Position numbers and translations under genes: made by a program. The notes under the pieces are model-generated. The model was given only the letters and a program-made list of their open reading frames with translations. It made no database searches and had not been told where the DNA came from. Positions 14,564 to 24,068 of a stretch of 56,818 bases of DNA are shown one piece after another. The stretch's first letter is position 1. Every line of letters begins with the position of its first letter. Source of the DNA: a virus; the IMG/VR virus record IMGVR_UViG_3300042197_002516, positions 1 to 56,818 of that record, one strand, 5' to 3'.

Positions 14564-14901
14564 TGGCTAAATTAAGTAAAACACAAATATATGCTATACA
14601 TTGGTTAAATAGTCAAAATAAAGATATAGATTTTATTTCTAATGATCTTAATATTACCAACAAACAAGTATCAAATATTCTAAGTAAACACACAGATACT
14701 CCAGCTAATGATGGTGGTGCTGTTGTTGATAACATCAATGCTAAGAACCTAATGATAACACATACTTCTGGTCAAAAGGTTAATACTGTTGCAATTATGA
14801 CCAAAGATGCATCATCTCTTGGAGATAAGATTAAGTCAGAAAGTGTTTCCACAAAAAATAGAAATGATAGCGCTATTTTTAGGCCCAAAAAGAACAAATG
14901 A
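14563..14901 (+). CDS. Small helix-turn-helix-like protein
   Basis: A 112-residue protein. Residues 4-45 (LSKTQIYAIHWLNSQNKD...DLNITNKQVSNILSKH) read as a helix-turn-helix of the sigma-region-4/MarR-like sort, so it probably binds DNA. The rest (NTVAIMTKDASSLGDKIK and a basic end FRPKKNK) is of unknown fold, perhaps a protein-interaction tail. The start overlaps the previous stop by one base (TAATG). It could be a regulator of the early region. Confidence 0.45.
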   Translation: MAKLSKTQIYAIHWLNSQNKDIDFISNDLNITNKQVSNILSKHTDTPANDGGAVVDNINAKNLMITHTSGQKVNTVAIMTKDASSLGDKIKSESVSTKNRNDSAIFRPKKNK

Positions 14902-15320
14902 AATTTCCATCTAGATACTCTAATGGTAAGGAAGTATCAGCAGCTCAGTATATTACTGAACTTATTTGTGAACATCAAGCTAAAAGAAATCAATTAGATT
15001 TACATTATAGATTCTGGGTAAGTCCAGAATGGTCAAAATATTATAGAAATCAAATAGCATCAGCAAATAAGTTGGTAGCACAATATCATCCAAAAGCTAT
15101 TGTAAGAGCACTCAATGATAAGAGAGCAGAAAAAATATATTCCTTACGAGCACCACACTTACTACCTATTATACAAGAGCATCAGAACCAGATTGCAAAT
15201 GAGACATCCTCACCAAAACACGGATCTCTTATAGAACGTAAAGAAAAACCTTCTTACAGACAATCGCATAATAAAACTAATATTTTTTCAAAACTTGAGG
15301 AATTAGACAATGAGCCTTAA
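14898..15320 (+). CDS. Unknown protein upstream of the recombinase
   Basis: A 140-residue protein beginning MKFPSRYSNGKEVSAAQYITELICEHQA. It has a charged, helical middle with many aromatic residues (LHYRFWVSPEWSKYYRNQI) and a disordered-looking C-terminus. No motif I can name. Overlaps of 4 bases upstream and 11 bases with the recA-like gene downstream suggest a role in the same recombination or replication step. Confidence 0.5.
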   Translation: MKFPSRYSNGKEVSAAQYITELICEHQAKRNQLDLHYRFWVSPEWSKYYRNQIASANKLVAQYHPKAIVRALNDKRAEKIYSLRAPHLLPIIQEHQNQIANETSSPKHGSLIERKEKPSYRQSHNKTNIFSKLEELDNEP

Positions 15321-16323
15321 AGAAGATGTGATTAAAAATTTTGGAGATGAGATAATTCTATCTGGTAGCGCTTTGGTTGATAAGAAGGTTGTAGTTATAC
15401 CTGTAAGCCCAGCTCTAGATATAGCTCTAAACGGAGGAATACCAGAAGGCAGCTTTGTTGTTTTAACTGGTCAGCCCAAATGTGGTAAGACTACAACCTC
15501 TCTAGACTTTGCCGCAACAGCACAAAAGAAAGAATATGCTAGTGGATCTTTTAAAGAAGGTAGGCATGTGTACTATCTAAATATTGAAGGTAGACTTAAG
15601 AAAAGAGATCTTGAAGGAATAGAGGGATTAGATCTGAGTCGTTTTGAAATTATAGGTTCTCAACAAGGTAAGATTCTACACGGTGAAGAATATTTACAAA
15701 TTGCTGAGCGTATTATTAACGAGGTTCCTGGTTGTGTGCTAATTATTGATTCTTATTCAGCTTTATGCACAGAAGCAGAAATCACATCTGATATGGATAA
15801 AATGCAAAGAGCCGATGGTGCCAAACTATTAGCTAAATTCTGTCGTAAAGTAGCAAATGTTATTCCGGTCAATAAGAATATCGTCATAGGTATTACTCAC
15901 TTGATGGGAAATCCCACCGGATATGGAGCAGAATTTAAAGAGAAATCCGGCCAAGCCATAGCATATCAAACTGACATCAAGCTACGAGCCAAAACTTTTA
16001 AACCGTGGCTTCTAGGAGCAGATAATACACAAATAGGACAGGAAATAGAGTGGCAAGTGCTGTGTTCTGCTCTTGGTCCTCCAGGTGCTACTACTACTAG
16101 TTATATTAGATATGGTCAAGGGATTGATAAATGTACAGAACTAATTAATTTGGCCTCTGATGTGGGAGTTATTCATAAGGGAGGAGCATGGTATACCATT
16201 ACCGTTTTAGATGATAAGCCCAAATTTCAAGGAACAGAAAAAGTTAGACAATATCTATTGGATAATATTAAATCATATAATCAAGTACAAAAAGCGGTCA
16301 AAGAGGTTTTGGGTATTAAATGA
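15310..16323 (+). CDS. RecA/UvsX-like recombinase
   Basis: A 337-residue strand-exchange ATPase. Walker A is GQPKCGKTTT (54-63), the catalytic-type Glu is in NIEGRL (E93), Walker B is CVLIIDSYSAL (D147), and the ITHLMGNPTGYG region corresponds to the DNA-binding L1/L2 loops. The C-terminal part (LINLASDVGVIHKGGAWYTI...GTEKVRQYL) resembles the RecA C-terminal winged region. Phages use such enzymes for recombination-dependent replication and repair. The gene directly follows an unknown helper gene and overlaps a nuclease gene by 4 bases. Confidence 0.85.
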   Translation: MSLKEDVIKNFGDEIILSGSALVDKKVVVIPVSPALDIALNGGIPEGSFVVLTGQPKCGKTTTSLDFAATAQKKEYASGSFKEGRHVYYLNIEGRLKKRDLEGIEGLDLSRFEIIGSQQGKILHGEEYLQIAERIINEVPGCVLIIDSYSALCTEAEITSDMDKMQRADGAKLLAKFCRKVANVIPVNKNIVIGITHLMGNPTGYGAEFKEKSGQAIAYQTDIKLRAKTFKPWLLGADNTQIGQEIEWQVLCSALGPPGATTTSYIRYGQGIDKCTELINLASDVGVIHKGGAWYTITVLDDKPKFQGTEKVRQYLLDNIKSYNQVQKAVKEVLGIK

Positions 16324-16736
16324 ATATTATTGATTTGGATGGCAATAGACACAATTGGAATATAACAGGTAATATTGCCAAAGGAAGAGTCCAAGAAAAA
16401 TCGTCTTTCCATTTAGCTGCTAGACAAATATTGGTAGAAACATATCCTACTCTGCAACTTTTAGAAGAAGTTCCTATACAACTTAGAAAATCAGAAACTT
16501 TATATTTGGATTTTTTTCTGCCTTTAATCAAAACAGTCATAGAAGTACATGGACAACAACATTATGAGTTTACTCCATTTTATCACGGTAATAGGATGGC
16601 ATTTCTAAAAGCCCAAAAAAAAGATAGAGAAAAAGAAGAGTGGTGTTTACTGAATGGTTTAAAATTTATTGCATTGCCGTATAATGAAACAGTAGATCAA
16701 TGGAAAAAGAAAATTTATGAATACCAAAACTTCTAA
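16320..16736 (+). CDS. PD-(D/E)XK (Vsr/DUF559-like) nuclease
   Basis: A 138-residue small nuclease. The core LYLDFFLPLIKTVIEVHGQQHYEF has D64, E75 and H77 or H81 in the arrangement of Vsr/DUF559-type PD-(D/E)XK endonucleases. E50 in LLEEVP may be the helix Glu. The end KFIALPYNETVDQWKKKI is the usual closing strand and helix. It overlaps the RecA-like gene by 4 bases, so a job in recombination, such as junction or mismatch cleavage, is plausible. A domesticated homing nuclease is the alternative. A related core occurs at 32688-33485. Confidence 0.65.
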   Translation: MNIIDLDGNRHNWNITGNIAKGRVQEKSSFHLAARQILVETYPTLQLLEEVPIQLRKSETLYLDFFLPLIKTVIEVHGQQHYEFTPFYHGNRMAFLKAQKKDREKEEWCLLNGLKFIALPYNETVDQWKKKIYEYQNF

Positions 16737-17211
16737 AGAAGAACTACAGCACTGGGACAAGATATTAGACGAATACGAACAGAGTATCTCTATGCCATCC
16801 TATAATAGTAGTGGCGGAGTTGCAGAAACAGAAATTAATAACTATCTCAGTATGAGCAGAGATGAACTAGAAAAGTTATCACCAGAAGATTGTGCTCAAA
16901 TCGCATACCGTCTTGCACAATTTTCATTTCATATTCAAAGAACTCTTAATAGAGAAATTGCTAGACATAATTGGTCAGAAGAAACTATCAAAGATATTAT
17001 AGCTGATGAGATTAATAATTACAAAGGATATGGATATATAGAAAAATCTTTACAGGCTATAAAACATAACGAGAAAGCTAATTCATTAAATGCTATCAAA
17101 AAATACGCAAAACAAAGAATGGATAGACTATCTTATATAGCCAATTCTTTAAAGAATTTATCGGATATTATGCTTAATATACAAAAAACAAAGGTGAAAC
17201 ATGGATCCTAA
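16717..17211 (+). CDS. Unknown helical protein
   Basis: A 164-residue, mostly helical, charged protein. Conserved-looking segments are SRDELEKLSPEDCAQIAYRLAQFSFHIQRTLNREIARHNWSEE and a long helix with YAKQRMDRLSYIANSLKNLSDIM. There is no enzyme motif, zinc site or membrane segment. The position between a recombination nuclease and a zinc-ribbon gene suggests an accessory role such as a recombination mediator or loader. I do not recognise the family. Confidence 0.5.
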   Translation: MNTKTSKEELQHWDKILDEYEQSISMPSYNSSGGVAETEINNYLSMSRDELEKLSPEDCAQIAYRLAQFSFHIQRTLNREIARHNWSEETIKDIIADEINNYKGYGYIEKSLQAIKHNEKANSLNAIKKYAKQRMDRLSYIANSLKNLSDIMLNIQKTKVKHGS

Positions 17212-17638
17212 AGAACTTTTAAATAATCCTGAGCAGATCAAAAACTTAATAGCAGTACTACAAGCTCTATTGCCAAACAACAATCAAGAAGATGATTCTG
17301 ATGACGAACCTCAGACCAAAACAACACAACCGGTCGAAACCAAGCAGCATACACATAATATAAAAACTAAGACCAGACGTAGAGTTGGTAGCGGAAGTAA
17401 TGAACCTACACACAATATTAATAAATTTGACCAAATGACAGAGGCCCGTATGCATAAAGATGACGGGCAAATAGATAAGCTTTTAAGTAAACATCCTCCT
17501 GTAGCCAGAATGAGAGACTTTGACCCTATAAATGTAGTTTGTAGGGTATGCGGAAAAAAAGAAACAGTAAGTCCCACCCTTGTATTCGAGGGCGCTTCAC
17601 GCTATAAGTGTAATAACTGTTCAACGCAGGCAGGATGA
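17201..17638 (+). CDS. Zinc-ribbon protein of unknown function
   Basis: A 145-residue protein. An N-terminal helix (PEQIKNLIAVLQALLPN) is followed by an acidic then basic low-complexity linker (about 28-75). The C-terminal zinc ribbon has CRVCGKKE...YKCNNCS, two CxxC pairs. The middle PVARMRDFDPINVVC joins linker and ribbon. It probably binds nucleic acid or a partner protein; phage single-ribbon proteins near helicases are often transcription or replication accessories. It overlaps the preceding gene by 11 bases. Confidence 0.5.
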   Translation: MDPKELLNNPEQIKNLIAVLQALLPNNNQEDDSDDEPQTKTTQPVETKQHTHNIKTKTRRRVGSGSNEPTHNINKFDQMTEARMHKDDGQIDKLLSKHPPVARMRDFDPINVVCRVCGKKETVSPTLVFEGASRYKCNNCSTQAG

Positions 17639-17651
17639 AAGAATTCATTTT

Positions 17652-19118
17652 ATGATTTTATGTGATCCATCAGCAGAAAGAGCTGTACTAAGTGGCATAC
17701 TCAAATATGGAGAAGATGCCTTTTTTGATATTTCAGATATAGTACAGGAATCAACTTTCAGTATCGATAGTAATCAGATATTATTTAGATGTCTTAAAAA
17801 CATCTGCGATAAAACATCTAAACCATCAATAGATATAGCGTCAGTCTACTCGTCTGCTCAAGAATTAGAACTATCTCATATTCTTTCTAAAAAAGACGAG
17901 GCACAACATTTAAAAGCAATTTTTGATTTTCCAGTCAATTTAGAAAATGTTAGAAAATTTGCTGGTAAAATTAAAAAACTAGAAATTGCCAGAATGCTTC
18001 ATAAAGAGATGGAGTCTATTCAGGAACAATTATTAGATGTTAATGGTAGCGAATCGTTGTCTAATATTATTAGTATAGCAGAAAATGCTATTTTTGATTT
18101 TACAGGATCCCTCTCCAATGACGATACTGCTCCGGCAGCCATGGCTAAAGATATTGATGCTTATATAGAGTATTTACAAACTAATAAAGTAGATCAAATA
18201 GGTATTTCTACAGGTTTTCCTGCTTATGATCAAGCAATTGGAGGAGGTTTGCGTAAAGGAACGGTCAACGTAATTGCTGCCAGACCAAAAGTTGGTAAGA
18301 CCTTATTATCGGATAATATGGGTTATCACATAGCTTCCAAACTACAAATTCCTGTATTAAATATGGATACAGAAATGACAAAAGAAGACCATGTTCATAG
18401 AATACTAGCAATGTCATCGGAAATCGAGATATCCAAAATTGAAACAGGTAAATTTACAGATACTCCAAATAATCTTTCTAAAATAGAAAAGGCTGTTGCT
18501 GATCTTAAAAATAGTAAACTATTTCATAAAAGCATCGCCGGAAAATCATTTGAAGAACAGTTATCCTTAATGAGAAGATGGATTCTTAAAGAAGTAGGAC
18601 TTAATGCAGACGGCACGGCTAAGGACTGCGTAATTATATACGATTATTTAAAGCTTATGGATTCTGCTGGACTCTCACAAGACATGAAAGAGTATCAAGT
18701 ACTAGGCTTTATGATGACGTCATTACATAATTTTGCTATTAAGTATAAAATACCAATATTAGCTTTTATTCAATTGAACAGAGACGGCATAACTAAGGAG
18801 AGTACGGATACAGCTTCTGGGTCTGATAGAATTATTTGGTTATGTAGTAACTTTACTATTTTTAAACGCAAGTCTGATGAGGAAATAGCCGAAGATGGGT
18901 CAGAATCGGGTAATCGTAAATTAGTACCACTCATTAGCCGTCATGGAGGAGGCTTAGATGACAATGACTATATCAATTGTCATATGAAAGGCTGGTGTGC
19001 AAAAATTACAGAAGGTAAGACCAGATTAGAAGTGATGAATAATAGCAAATCAAATAAAGGTGGATTTATAATTAACGATGACAATATCAATGAAAAAGAA
19101 GAAATCCCGTTCGTATGA
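17652..19118 (+). CDS. DnaB-type replicative helicase
   Basis: A 488-residue protein. The N-terminal helical domain (MILCDPSAERAVLSGILKYGEDAFFDISD) is the DnaB/primase-interaction domain. The RecA-like motor has Walker A ARPKVGKTLL (210-219), Walker B VIIYDYLKLMD and the LAFIQLNRDG arginine/Gln region. The C-terminal segment (VPLISRHGGG) is the phage-DnaB end. I start at 17652, where the family's N-terminus begins; the longer frame opening at a TTG at 17580 overlaps the zinc-ribbon gene in another frame. It unwinds the fork ahead of the split Pol III and overlaps the primase gene by 41 bases. Confidence 0.85.
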   Translation: MILCDPSAERAVLSGILKYGEDAFFDISDIVQESTFSIDSNQILFRCLKNICDKTSKPSIDIASVYSSAQELELSHILSKKDEAQHLKAIFDFPVNLENVRKFAGKIKKLEIARMLHKEMESIQEQLLDVNGSESLSNIISIAENAIFDFTGSLSNDDTAPAAMAKDIDAYIEYLQTNKVDQIGISTGFPAYDQAIGGGLRKGTVNVIAARPKVGKTLLSDNMGYHIASKLQIPVLNMDTEMTKEDHVHRILAMSSEIEISKIETGKFTDTPNNLSKIEKAVADLKNSKLFHKSIAGKSFEEQLSLMRRWILKEVGLNADGTAKDCVIIYDYLKLMDSAGLSQDMKEYQVLGFMMTSLHNFAIKYKIPILAFIQLNRDGITKESTDTASGSDRIIWLCSNFTIFKRKSDEEIAEDGSESGNRKLVPLISRHGGGLDDNDYINCHMKGWCAKITEGKTRLEVMNNSKSNKGGFIINDDNINEKEEIPFV

Positions 19119-20271
19119 TCAAGCACAATTAAAAAATCTATCAGATTTATTGTGTGATGATATTGAAAATTTATTAAATAGTCTAGAGATACAAGACTTT
19201 AAATTAATGGATAAAATGGTATCAATGTCTTGTCCCATACACGGAGGAGACAATAGTTCAGCATTTAATTTATATCATCAAGGAGACTCATATAGAGGCA
19301 ATTGGAAATGCAGAACACACAATTGTGAACAAATTTTTAAATCTTCTATATTAGGGTTTATTAGGGGTTGTTTGTCTAGAAGCGAAGGCTGGTCTAAACC
19401 TGGAGATCCAGTAGTATCTTTTAATCAAGCCCTACAGTATGCTATAGATTTTTCTAAATACGATCCAGCATCCGTTAAAATATCAAGAAAACATAAAGAA
19501 AAGTCTGCTTTTATCAATACTATTAAACATGTAGGTGATTCTTTACATACAGAACTTAATGCTTCAAATAGTAATATTCCTAAAATACCAAGACAATCTG
19601 TAATAAAAGCACTCAAGATTCCATCACTCTATTTTATAGATAGGGGATTTTCTGCTGAAATATTAACCAAATATGATGTTGGTGACTGTACGGATATAAC
19701 CAAAGAAATGTTCGATAGAGCAGTTGTGCCTGTGTATGATACATCTGGACAGTTTATGATTGGATGCACAGGACGTAGTATTTTTAGTAAACATGATATC
19801 TGTGGATGTTATCATAATACTGATAAAGATTGTCCACGAGACGTAGAGCAATGGAAACATTCCAAATGGAAACATAATAAAAACTTTAAGACACAAGATC
19901 ATCTTTATAATTTTTGGTTTGCTAAAAAATATATAGAAAAATCAAAAACGGTCATTATTGTTGAAAGTCCAGGAAATGTATGGAGATTGGAAGAAGCCGG
20001 AATACATAACTCGGTTGCTATATTTGGATCCTCTATGCATCAAAAACAAAAGATGTTACTCGACATATCTGGAGCAATGTCTATTATTACTATAATGGAT
20101 AATGATGATGCTGGCAGAACAGCGGCGGCAAATATAGAATCTAAATGTGGTAGAACATATAATGTATACCATGTATCTTTAGAACATTCAGATGTTGCAG
20201 AAATGACAGTAGAAGAAGTCAAAAATATTATTATTCCACAATTAAATATTCATGAAAGTACCATATGCTAA
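19078..20271 (+). CDS. DnaG-like primase
   Basis: A 397-residue protein. An N-terminal CHC2-type zinc finger (C52, H55, C78, C83; SCPIHGGDNSSAFNL...WKCRTHNC) is followed by the RNA-polymerase-type core (DRAVVPVYDTSGQFMIGCTGRS). The TOPRIM domain has IIVESPGNVWRLEEAG with its Glu and IMDNDDAGR with the metal-binding Asp pair. It is short compared with DnaG (about 580), lacking the helicase-binding C-terminal domain; phage primases often do. The start could also be the ATG at 19090. Confidence 0.82.
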   Translation: MTISMKKKKSRSYDQAQLKNLSDLLCDDIENLLNSLEIQDFKLMDKMVSMSCPIHGGDNSSAFNLYHQGDSYRGNWKCRTHNCEQIFKSSILGFIRGCLSRSEGWSKPGDPVVSFNQALQYAIDFSKYDPASVKISRKHKEKSAFINTIKHVGDSLHTELNASNSNIPKIPRQSVIKALKIPSLYFIDRGFSAEILTKYDVGDCTDITKEMFDRAVVPVYDTSGQFMIGCTGRSIFSKHDICGCYHNTDKDCPRDVEQWKHSKWKHNKNFKTQDHLYNFWFAKKYIEKSKTVIIVESPGNVWRLEEAGIHNSVAIFGSSMHQKQKMLLDISGAMSIITIMDNDDAGRTAAANIESKCGRTYNVYHVSLEHSDVAEMTVEEVKNIIIPQLNIHESTIC

Positions 20272-20987
20272 TATTAGGAATTTCTGGACGTAAACAATCA
20301 GGAAAAACTACAACAGGCAATTTTATTCTATCTCTATATTTATCTAAACTACAGTTTAGTGATAAGATATATATAGATGATGATGGTCAGCCTGTAGTAT
20401 CCGATATACTAGGTAACTCCGCCTATAGTGGGGTGTTTGATTTTAATAATCTACCACAAGATGATGATACCAGATATCTAGTATCTAAGCTTAATAGTCA
20501 AATAAAAATATATAATTTTGCAGATATACTAAAAACGGATATATGCATAAATATACTAGGATTAACAAAAGAACAATGTTATGGATCTGATGATCAAAAA
20601 AATGAACTAACAGACATGTTCTGGGAAGGTAAACAATTGTCCTGTAGAGATGTAATGCAAGTAGTTGGGACCGATATTTTTCGTAAATTAGATCCTAATG
20701 TGTGGGTAAGATCTACCATATCTAAAATTATGAAAGAGTCACCAGAATTGGCTATAGTAACAGACTGTAGATTTCCTAATGAAATAGAAGCAATAAAGAA
20801 TGTTGGAGGCAAGGTTCTTAGACTAACAAGAAATCCTTTTAATTCTGATCATCTTAGTGAATGTGTACTAGATAAAGATAAGTATGATTGGTCTAATTTT
20901 GATTTTATTATAGATAATGATAAGATGCCTTTATATGACCAATTAGTAGAAACCAAAAAACTTTTAGAGCAAATATTAGATATATGA
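20265..20987 (+). CDS. Deoxynucleoside monophosphate kinase-like protein
   Basis: A 240-residue P-loop kinase: Walker A in GISGRKQSGKTTTG (6-19). FADILKTD, VMQVVGTDIFR and the AIVTDCRFPNEIEAI segment are typical of phage dNMP kinases, which turn dNMPs into dNDPs. The C-terminus (LSECVLDKDKYDWSNFDFIIDND) also fits that family. It works with the ribonucleotide reductase and dUTPase genes upstream. It overlaps the primase by 7 bases and the next gene by 4. Confidence 0.75.
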   Translation: MLILGISGRKQSGKTTTGNFILSLYLSKLQFSDKIYIDDDGQPVVSDILGNSAYSGVFDFNNLPQDDDTRYLVSKLNSQIKIYNFADILKTDICINILGLTKEQCYGSDDQKNELTDMFWEGKQLSCRDVMQVVGTDIFRKLDPNVWVRSTISKIMKESPELAIVTDCRFPNEIEAIKNVGGKVLRLTRNPFNSDHLSECVLDKDKYDWSNFDFIIDNDKMPLYDQLVETKKLLEQILDI

Positions 20988-22024
20988 TAATAACATATTT
21001 TCGTAGTTCAAGTTATAATACTCACAGTATGTGTGAGCAACAATTTTTTGCGGAGTACGTCTTGGGTTGGAGAGGCCCATCTGGACAGAAGGCAGATAAA
21101 GGCACTATTGTTCATAAAGTTTTAGAAATATTAGCTATAATTAGAAAGTCCGAACAAGACAATATTGATACTTTTGAAGATGATGTTGTAGGAACAGTAT
21201 CTATACATGATTATAATCTAAATACTATTATTGAAAAAGTATATAAGTATTATACTGAAAAAACTACCCATCATAAGTGGTCTATTAAAGACTATAAAGA
21301 TTGTCATGCTTGGGTTTATAAAGCAATAGAGTTCAATAATGGAATGTTTGATCCTAGAAACAGAAATATTCTATGTCCAGAGCAACACTTTGATTTTGAA
21401 ATTAACAAACCTTGGGCTAAATATTCTTATAATGTTGATGGCCAAACTATAGAAGGCAATCTGGCTCTTAAAGGAACAATAGATTTAATTACATTAGTCA
21501 ATGATAAGACAATAGAAATAATAGATTGGAAAACTGGCCGCAGATTAGACTGGGCTACTGGTCAAGAAAAAACTATTGAAAAACTGGAAAAAGATCCACA
21601 ACTAAGAATCTATCATTATGCTATTAAACATTTGTATCCTCATATTGAGAATATAATGTTCTCTATTTATTTTATTAATGATGGTGGCCCATTCTCTATC
21701 TGTTTTCATGACAAAGATTTAAATGATACAGAAAATATGCTTAGACATAAATTTGAAGCAATAAAATCTACTAAAAAACCTAGATTAAATAAGAGTTGGA
21801 TGTGTAGTAAATTATGTCATTTTGGTAAAACAACATTTCAGAATACTCATATTGATCCTATAGTAGAATATAGAGACGGACAAGTATGTGGAATCGGACA
21901 GAATATGACCAAGTGTGAGCAAATCAAACATGATCTTGACTTATACGGCATAGATGCTACAATGGGTTTGTACAAGCACCCTAATCACACTATAGGCTCA
22001 TATAAGGCTCCCGGATCGGTATGA
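20984..22024 (+). CDS. RecB/Cas4-like PD-(D/E)XK exonuclease
   Basis: A 346-residue protein of the PDDEXK_1 superfamily. H44 (GTIVHKVLE), D167 (GTIDLIT), D181 and K183 (EIIDWKTG), and the QxxxY motif (Q206, Y210; DPQLRIYHYAI) form the active site. Cys17 near the N-terminus and a C-terminal group (WMCSKLC...VCGIG...TKC) look like the four-Cys iron-sulfur arrangement seen in AddB/Cas4-type nucleases. It probably resects DNA ends for recombination. The stop overlaps the polymerase start by 4 bases (ATGA). Confidence 0.78.
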   Translation: MIITYFRSSSYNTHSMCEQQFFAEYVLGWRGPSGQKADKGTIVHKVLEILAIIRKSEQDNIDTFEDDVVGTVSIHDYNLNTIIEKVYKYYTEKTTHHKWSIKDYKDCHAWVYKAIEFNNGMFDPRNRNILCPEQHFDFEINKPWAKYSYNVDGQTIEGNLALKGTIDLITLVNDKTIEIIDWKTGRRLDWATGQEKTIEKLEKDPQLRIYHYAIKHLYPHIENIMFSIYFINDGGPFSICFHDKDLNDTENMLRHKFEAIKSTKKPRLNKSWMCSKLCHFGKTTFQNTHIDPIVEYRDGQVCGIGQNMTKCEQIKHDLDLYGIDATMGLYKHPNHTIGSYKAPGSV

Positions 22025-23886
22025 TTAAAAATTACTCGGTATTGCATTGTCATTCTCATTATAGTCTTTTGGATGGTATTAGTAAGCCCAACCAAATTGG
22101 AGATAGATGTCTTAGTATAGGAGCCTCATCTTGTGCTATTACAGATCATGGATCAATTTCTGGCTGTGTACAATTCTATCAGGCTATGAAGACCAGAAAA
22201 ATTAAACCTATCCTAGGGTGCGAATTATATATTAGTGCAGACAATGCTGCTATTAAAACTAAAGACAACAGTAAATTAAGTCACTTTCTGGTTGTTGCAA
22301 AAAATTTAGCTGGTTGGCAAACATTAATAAAAATAGTGTCAGAATCTAATAAAGAAGAATATTTCTATCATAAGCCTAGGCTAAGTATGGATATATTAGC
22401 TGAATTACTAGATGGTAATATTATAGGTTATTGCGGACATTTAGGGTCTTCTATATCAGATATAGCACAAGCTTCTGGAGGAGATATCAAACAATGTTCA
22501 TCCTATATTTATAGGATGAAAGAAATATTTGGTTCGGATAACTTCTTTTTAGAAGCTCAACTGATGGATCAAGAATTTAGTCCAGAACAAAAAGATATGA
22601 CAGATTTTATGAGAAACCTATCTCATAAAACACAAACAAAAATTATCGCAACTCCAGATGCTCATTATTGTGAGCAAAAAGATGCTATTGATCAAAGAAT
22701 TTTATTATGTAATAATCTAAAAACAACATTAATAGAGATTAATAAAAAGATCCTATCTGGTCAGGATGTGCCTATGGGTTGTTTTTTTAAATCAGAAAAC
22801 TTCCATATTCCAGATAATAATGAAATGAACAGTTGGCATACAGAAGAAGAGATAGAGAATACTAACTATTTTAGTAGTATGTGCGAGGAATATGATATAT
22901 TAAATAAACCCATGCTGCCAACATTTCTGTGTCCAAATAATAGTGAGCCAGATGAATATTTAAGACAATTATGTCGTAATGGATGGCGAGATAAAATTAA
23001 AGATGTTATTCCAGAATCAGAACATCCTATCTATATAGATAGAATTAAATTCGAGTTAGATATCTTGCAAAAAGCTGGTCTATCGAGTTACTTTCTTATT
23101 GTACAAGATATCGTTGAGTATGTGAAGAGTAATAATTGGTTACCTGGACCTGGAAGAGGCAGTGCTGCTGGTTGCCTAGTTTCTTATCTGATAGGTATTA
23201 CTCAAATTAATCCAATCAAATATAACTTATTATTCGAACGATTTTATAACGAAGGAAGAAACACCGCAGATCATATATCCATGCCAGATATAGATGTAGA
23301 CGTACCTATTAATAAAAGAGAGTATGTGATAGATTACATCAAAGAAAAATATGGAAGAAATAAAGTCTCTCAGATGATTACTTTTAATACTATGAAGGGC
23401 AGAGGAGCTTTGAAAGAAGTACTTAGAGTATATGGTAATATTTCTTTTGAAGAAATGAATAGAATCACTAAATATATTCCTGATGAGTCCAAAATAGCAG
23501 ACGAACTACAAGAAATGAAAGAAGATACTGGAGAATCTTCTATTATACGGTGGGCATTAGAAAATAATGTTGACAAACTCAAAGAATGGTGCTATATATC
23601 TGATGACGGTTCTTTGGCAGGACCGTTAGCAAAAAGATTTGAACAGGCCATACGCCTAGAAGGCACCAAATCCAATCAATCCAAACATGCTGCCGGTGTA
23701 GTTATTAGTAAGGAACGTTTAGGTTCTGTATGCCCCATGATATATGATGCCAAAAATAAGCAAAATATTGCAGGCATGGAGATGCAGGACTTAGAAAGTC
23801 TTGGTTTAATCAAATTTGATATCCTAGGTGTAGCTATGTTGGATAAAATTATGGCTGTGTCAGAAACTCTTAAATACGGAGAATAA
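22021..23886 (+). CDS. dnaE: DNA polymerase III alpha subunit, N-terminal half (split DnaE)
   Basis: A 621-residue protein carrying the PHP domain (about 1-260: VLHCHSHYSLLDG, ITDHGSISG, TPDAHYCEQ) and the first part of the Pol III palm. GPGRGSAAGCLVSYLIGI is the conserved palm entry. PDIDVD supplies the catalytic Asp425 and Asp427, and IKFDILGVAML the third Asp (D600). It ends 22 residues after that Asp, well before the GxFQLES fingers motif, which opens the second gene at 24759. All catalytic Asp residues are here while the incoming-nucleotide fingers are in the other chain, so the two must assemble. No split-intein sequence follows the break. Confidence 0.88.
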   Translation: MIKNYSVLHCHSHYSLLDGISKPNQIGDRCLSIGASSCAITDHGSISGCVQFYQAMKTRKIKPILGCELYISADNAAIKTKDNSKLSHFLVVAKNLAGWQTLIKIVSESNKEEYFYHKPRLSMDILAELLDGNIIGYCGHLGSSISDIAQASGGDIKQCSSYIYRMKEIFGSDNFFLEAQLMDQEFSPEQKDMTDFMRNLSHKTQTKIIATPDAHYCEQKDAIDQRILLCNNLKTTLIEINKKILSGQDVPMGCFFKSENFHIPDNNEMNSWHTEEEIENTNYFSSMCEEYDILNKPMLPTFLCPNNSEPDEYLRQLCRNGWRDKIKDVIPESEHPIYIDRIKFELDILQKAGLSSYFLIVQDIVEYVKSNNWLPGPGRGSAAGCLVSYLIGITQINPIKYNLLFERFYNEGRNTADHISMPDIDVDVPINKREYVIDYIKEKYGRNKVSQMITFNTMKGRGALKEVLRVYGNISFEEMNRITKYIPDESKIADELQEMKEDTGESSIIRWALENNVDKLKEWCYISDDGSLAGPLAKRFEQAIRLEGTKSNQSKHAAGVVISKERLGSVCPMIYDAKNKQNIAGMEMQDLESLGLIKFDILGVAMLDKIMAVSETLKYGE

Positions 23887-23888
23887 TC

Positions 23889-24068
23889 ATGGAGAGAACT
23901 TTTAAAGAATTAATTGTTGGTTCAAAGTTTGTTATAAATAATGTTGAGTATGTTAAAACAGAACCTGTAAGAGTTAGCTGTTGTAGGTCTATTAATTGTC
24001 AGGTGGCTAACGATCCAGGTCAAAAAGCATTTTTCCCAGATGAGGCTGTAGTAACTGTAAATGGCTAA
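23889..24068 (+). CDS. 59-residue protein inside the split polymerase locus
   Basis: A short frame starting 2 bases after the polymerase N-half stop and overlapping the exonuclease start by 8 bases. The product (MERTFKELIVGSKFVINNV...VSCCRSINCQVAND...FFPDEAVVTVNG) reads as a small all-beta domain with CC and C residues that could bind zinc. The tight spacing argues for a real gene. No family recognised; a clamp between polymerase pieces is only a speculation. Confidence 0.5.
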   Translation: MERTFKELIVGSKFVINNVEYVKTEPVRVSCCRSINCQVANDPGQKAFFPDEAVVTVNG

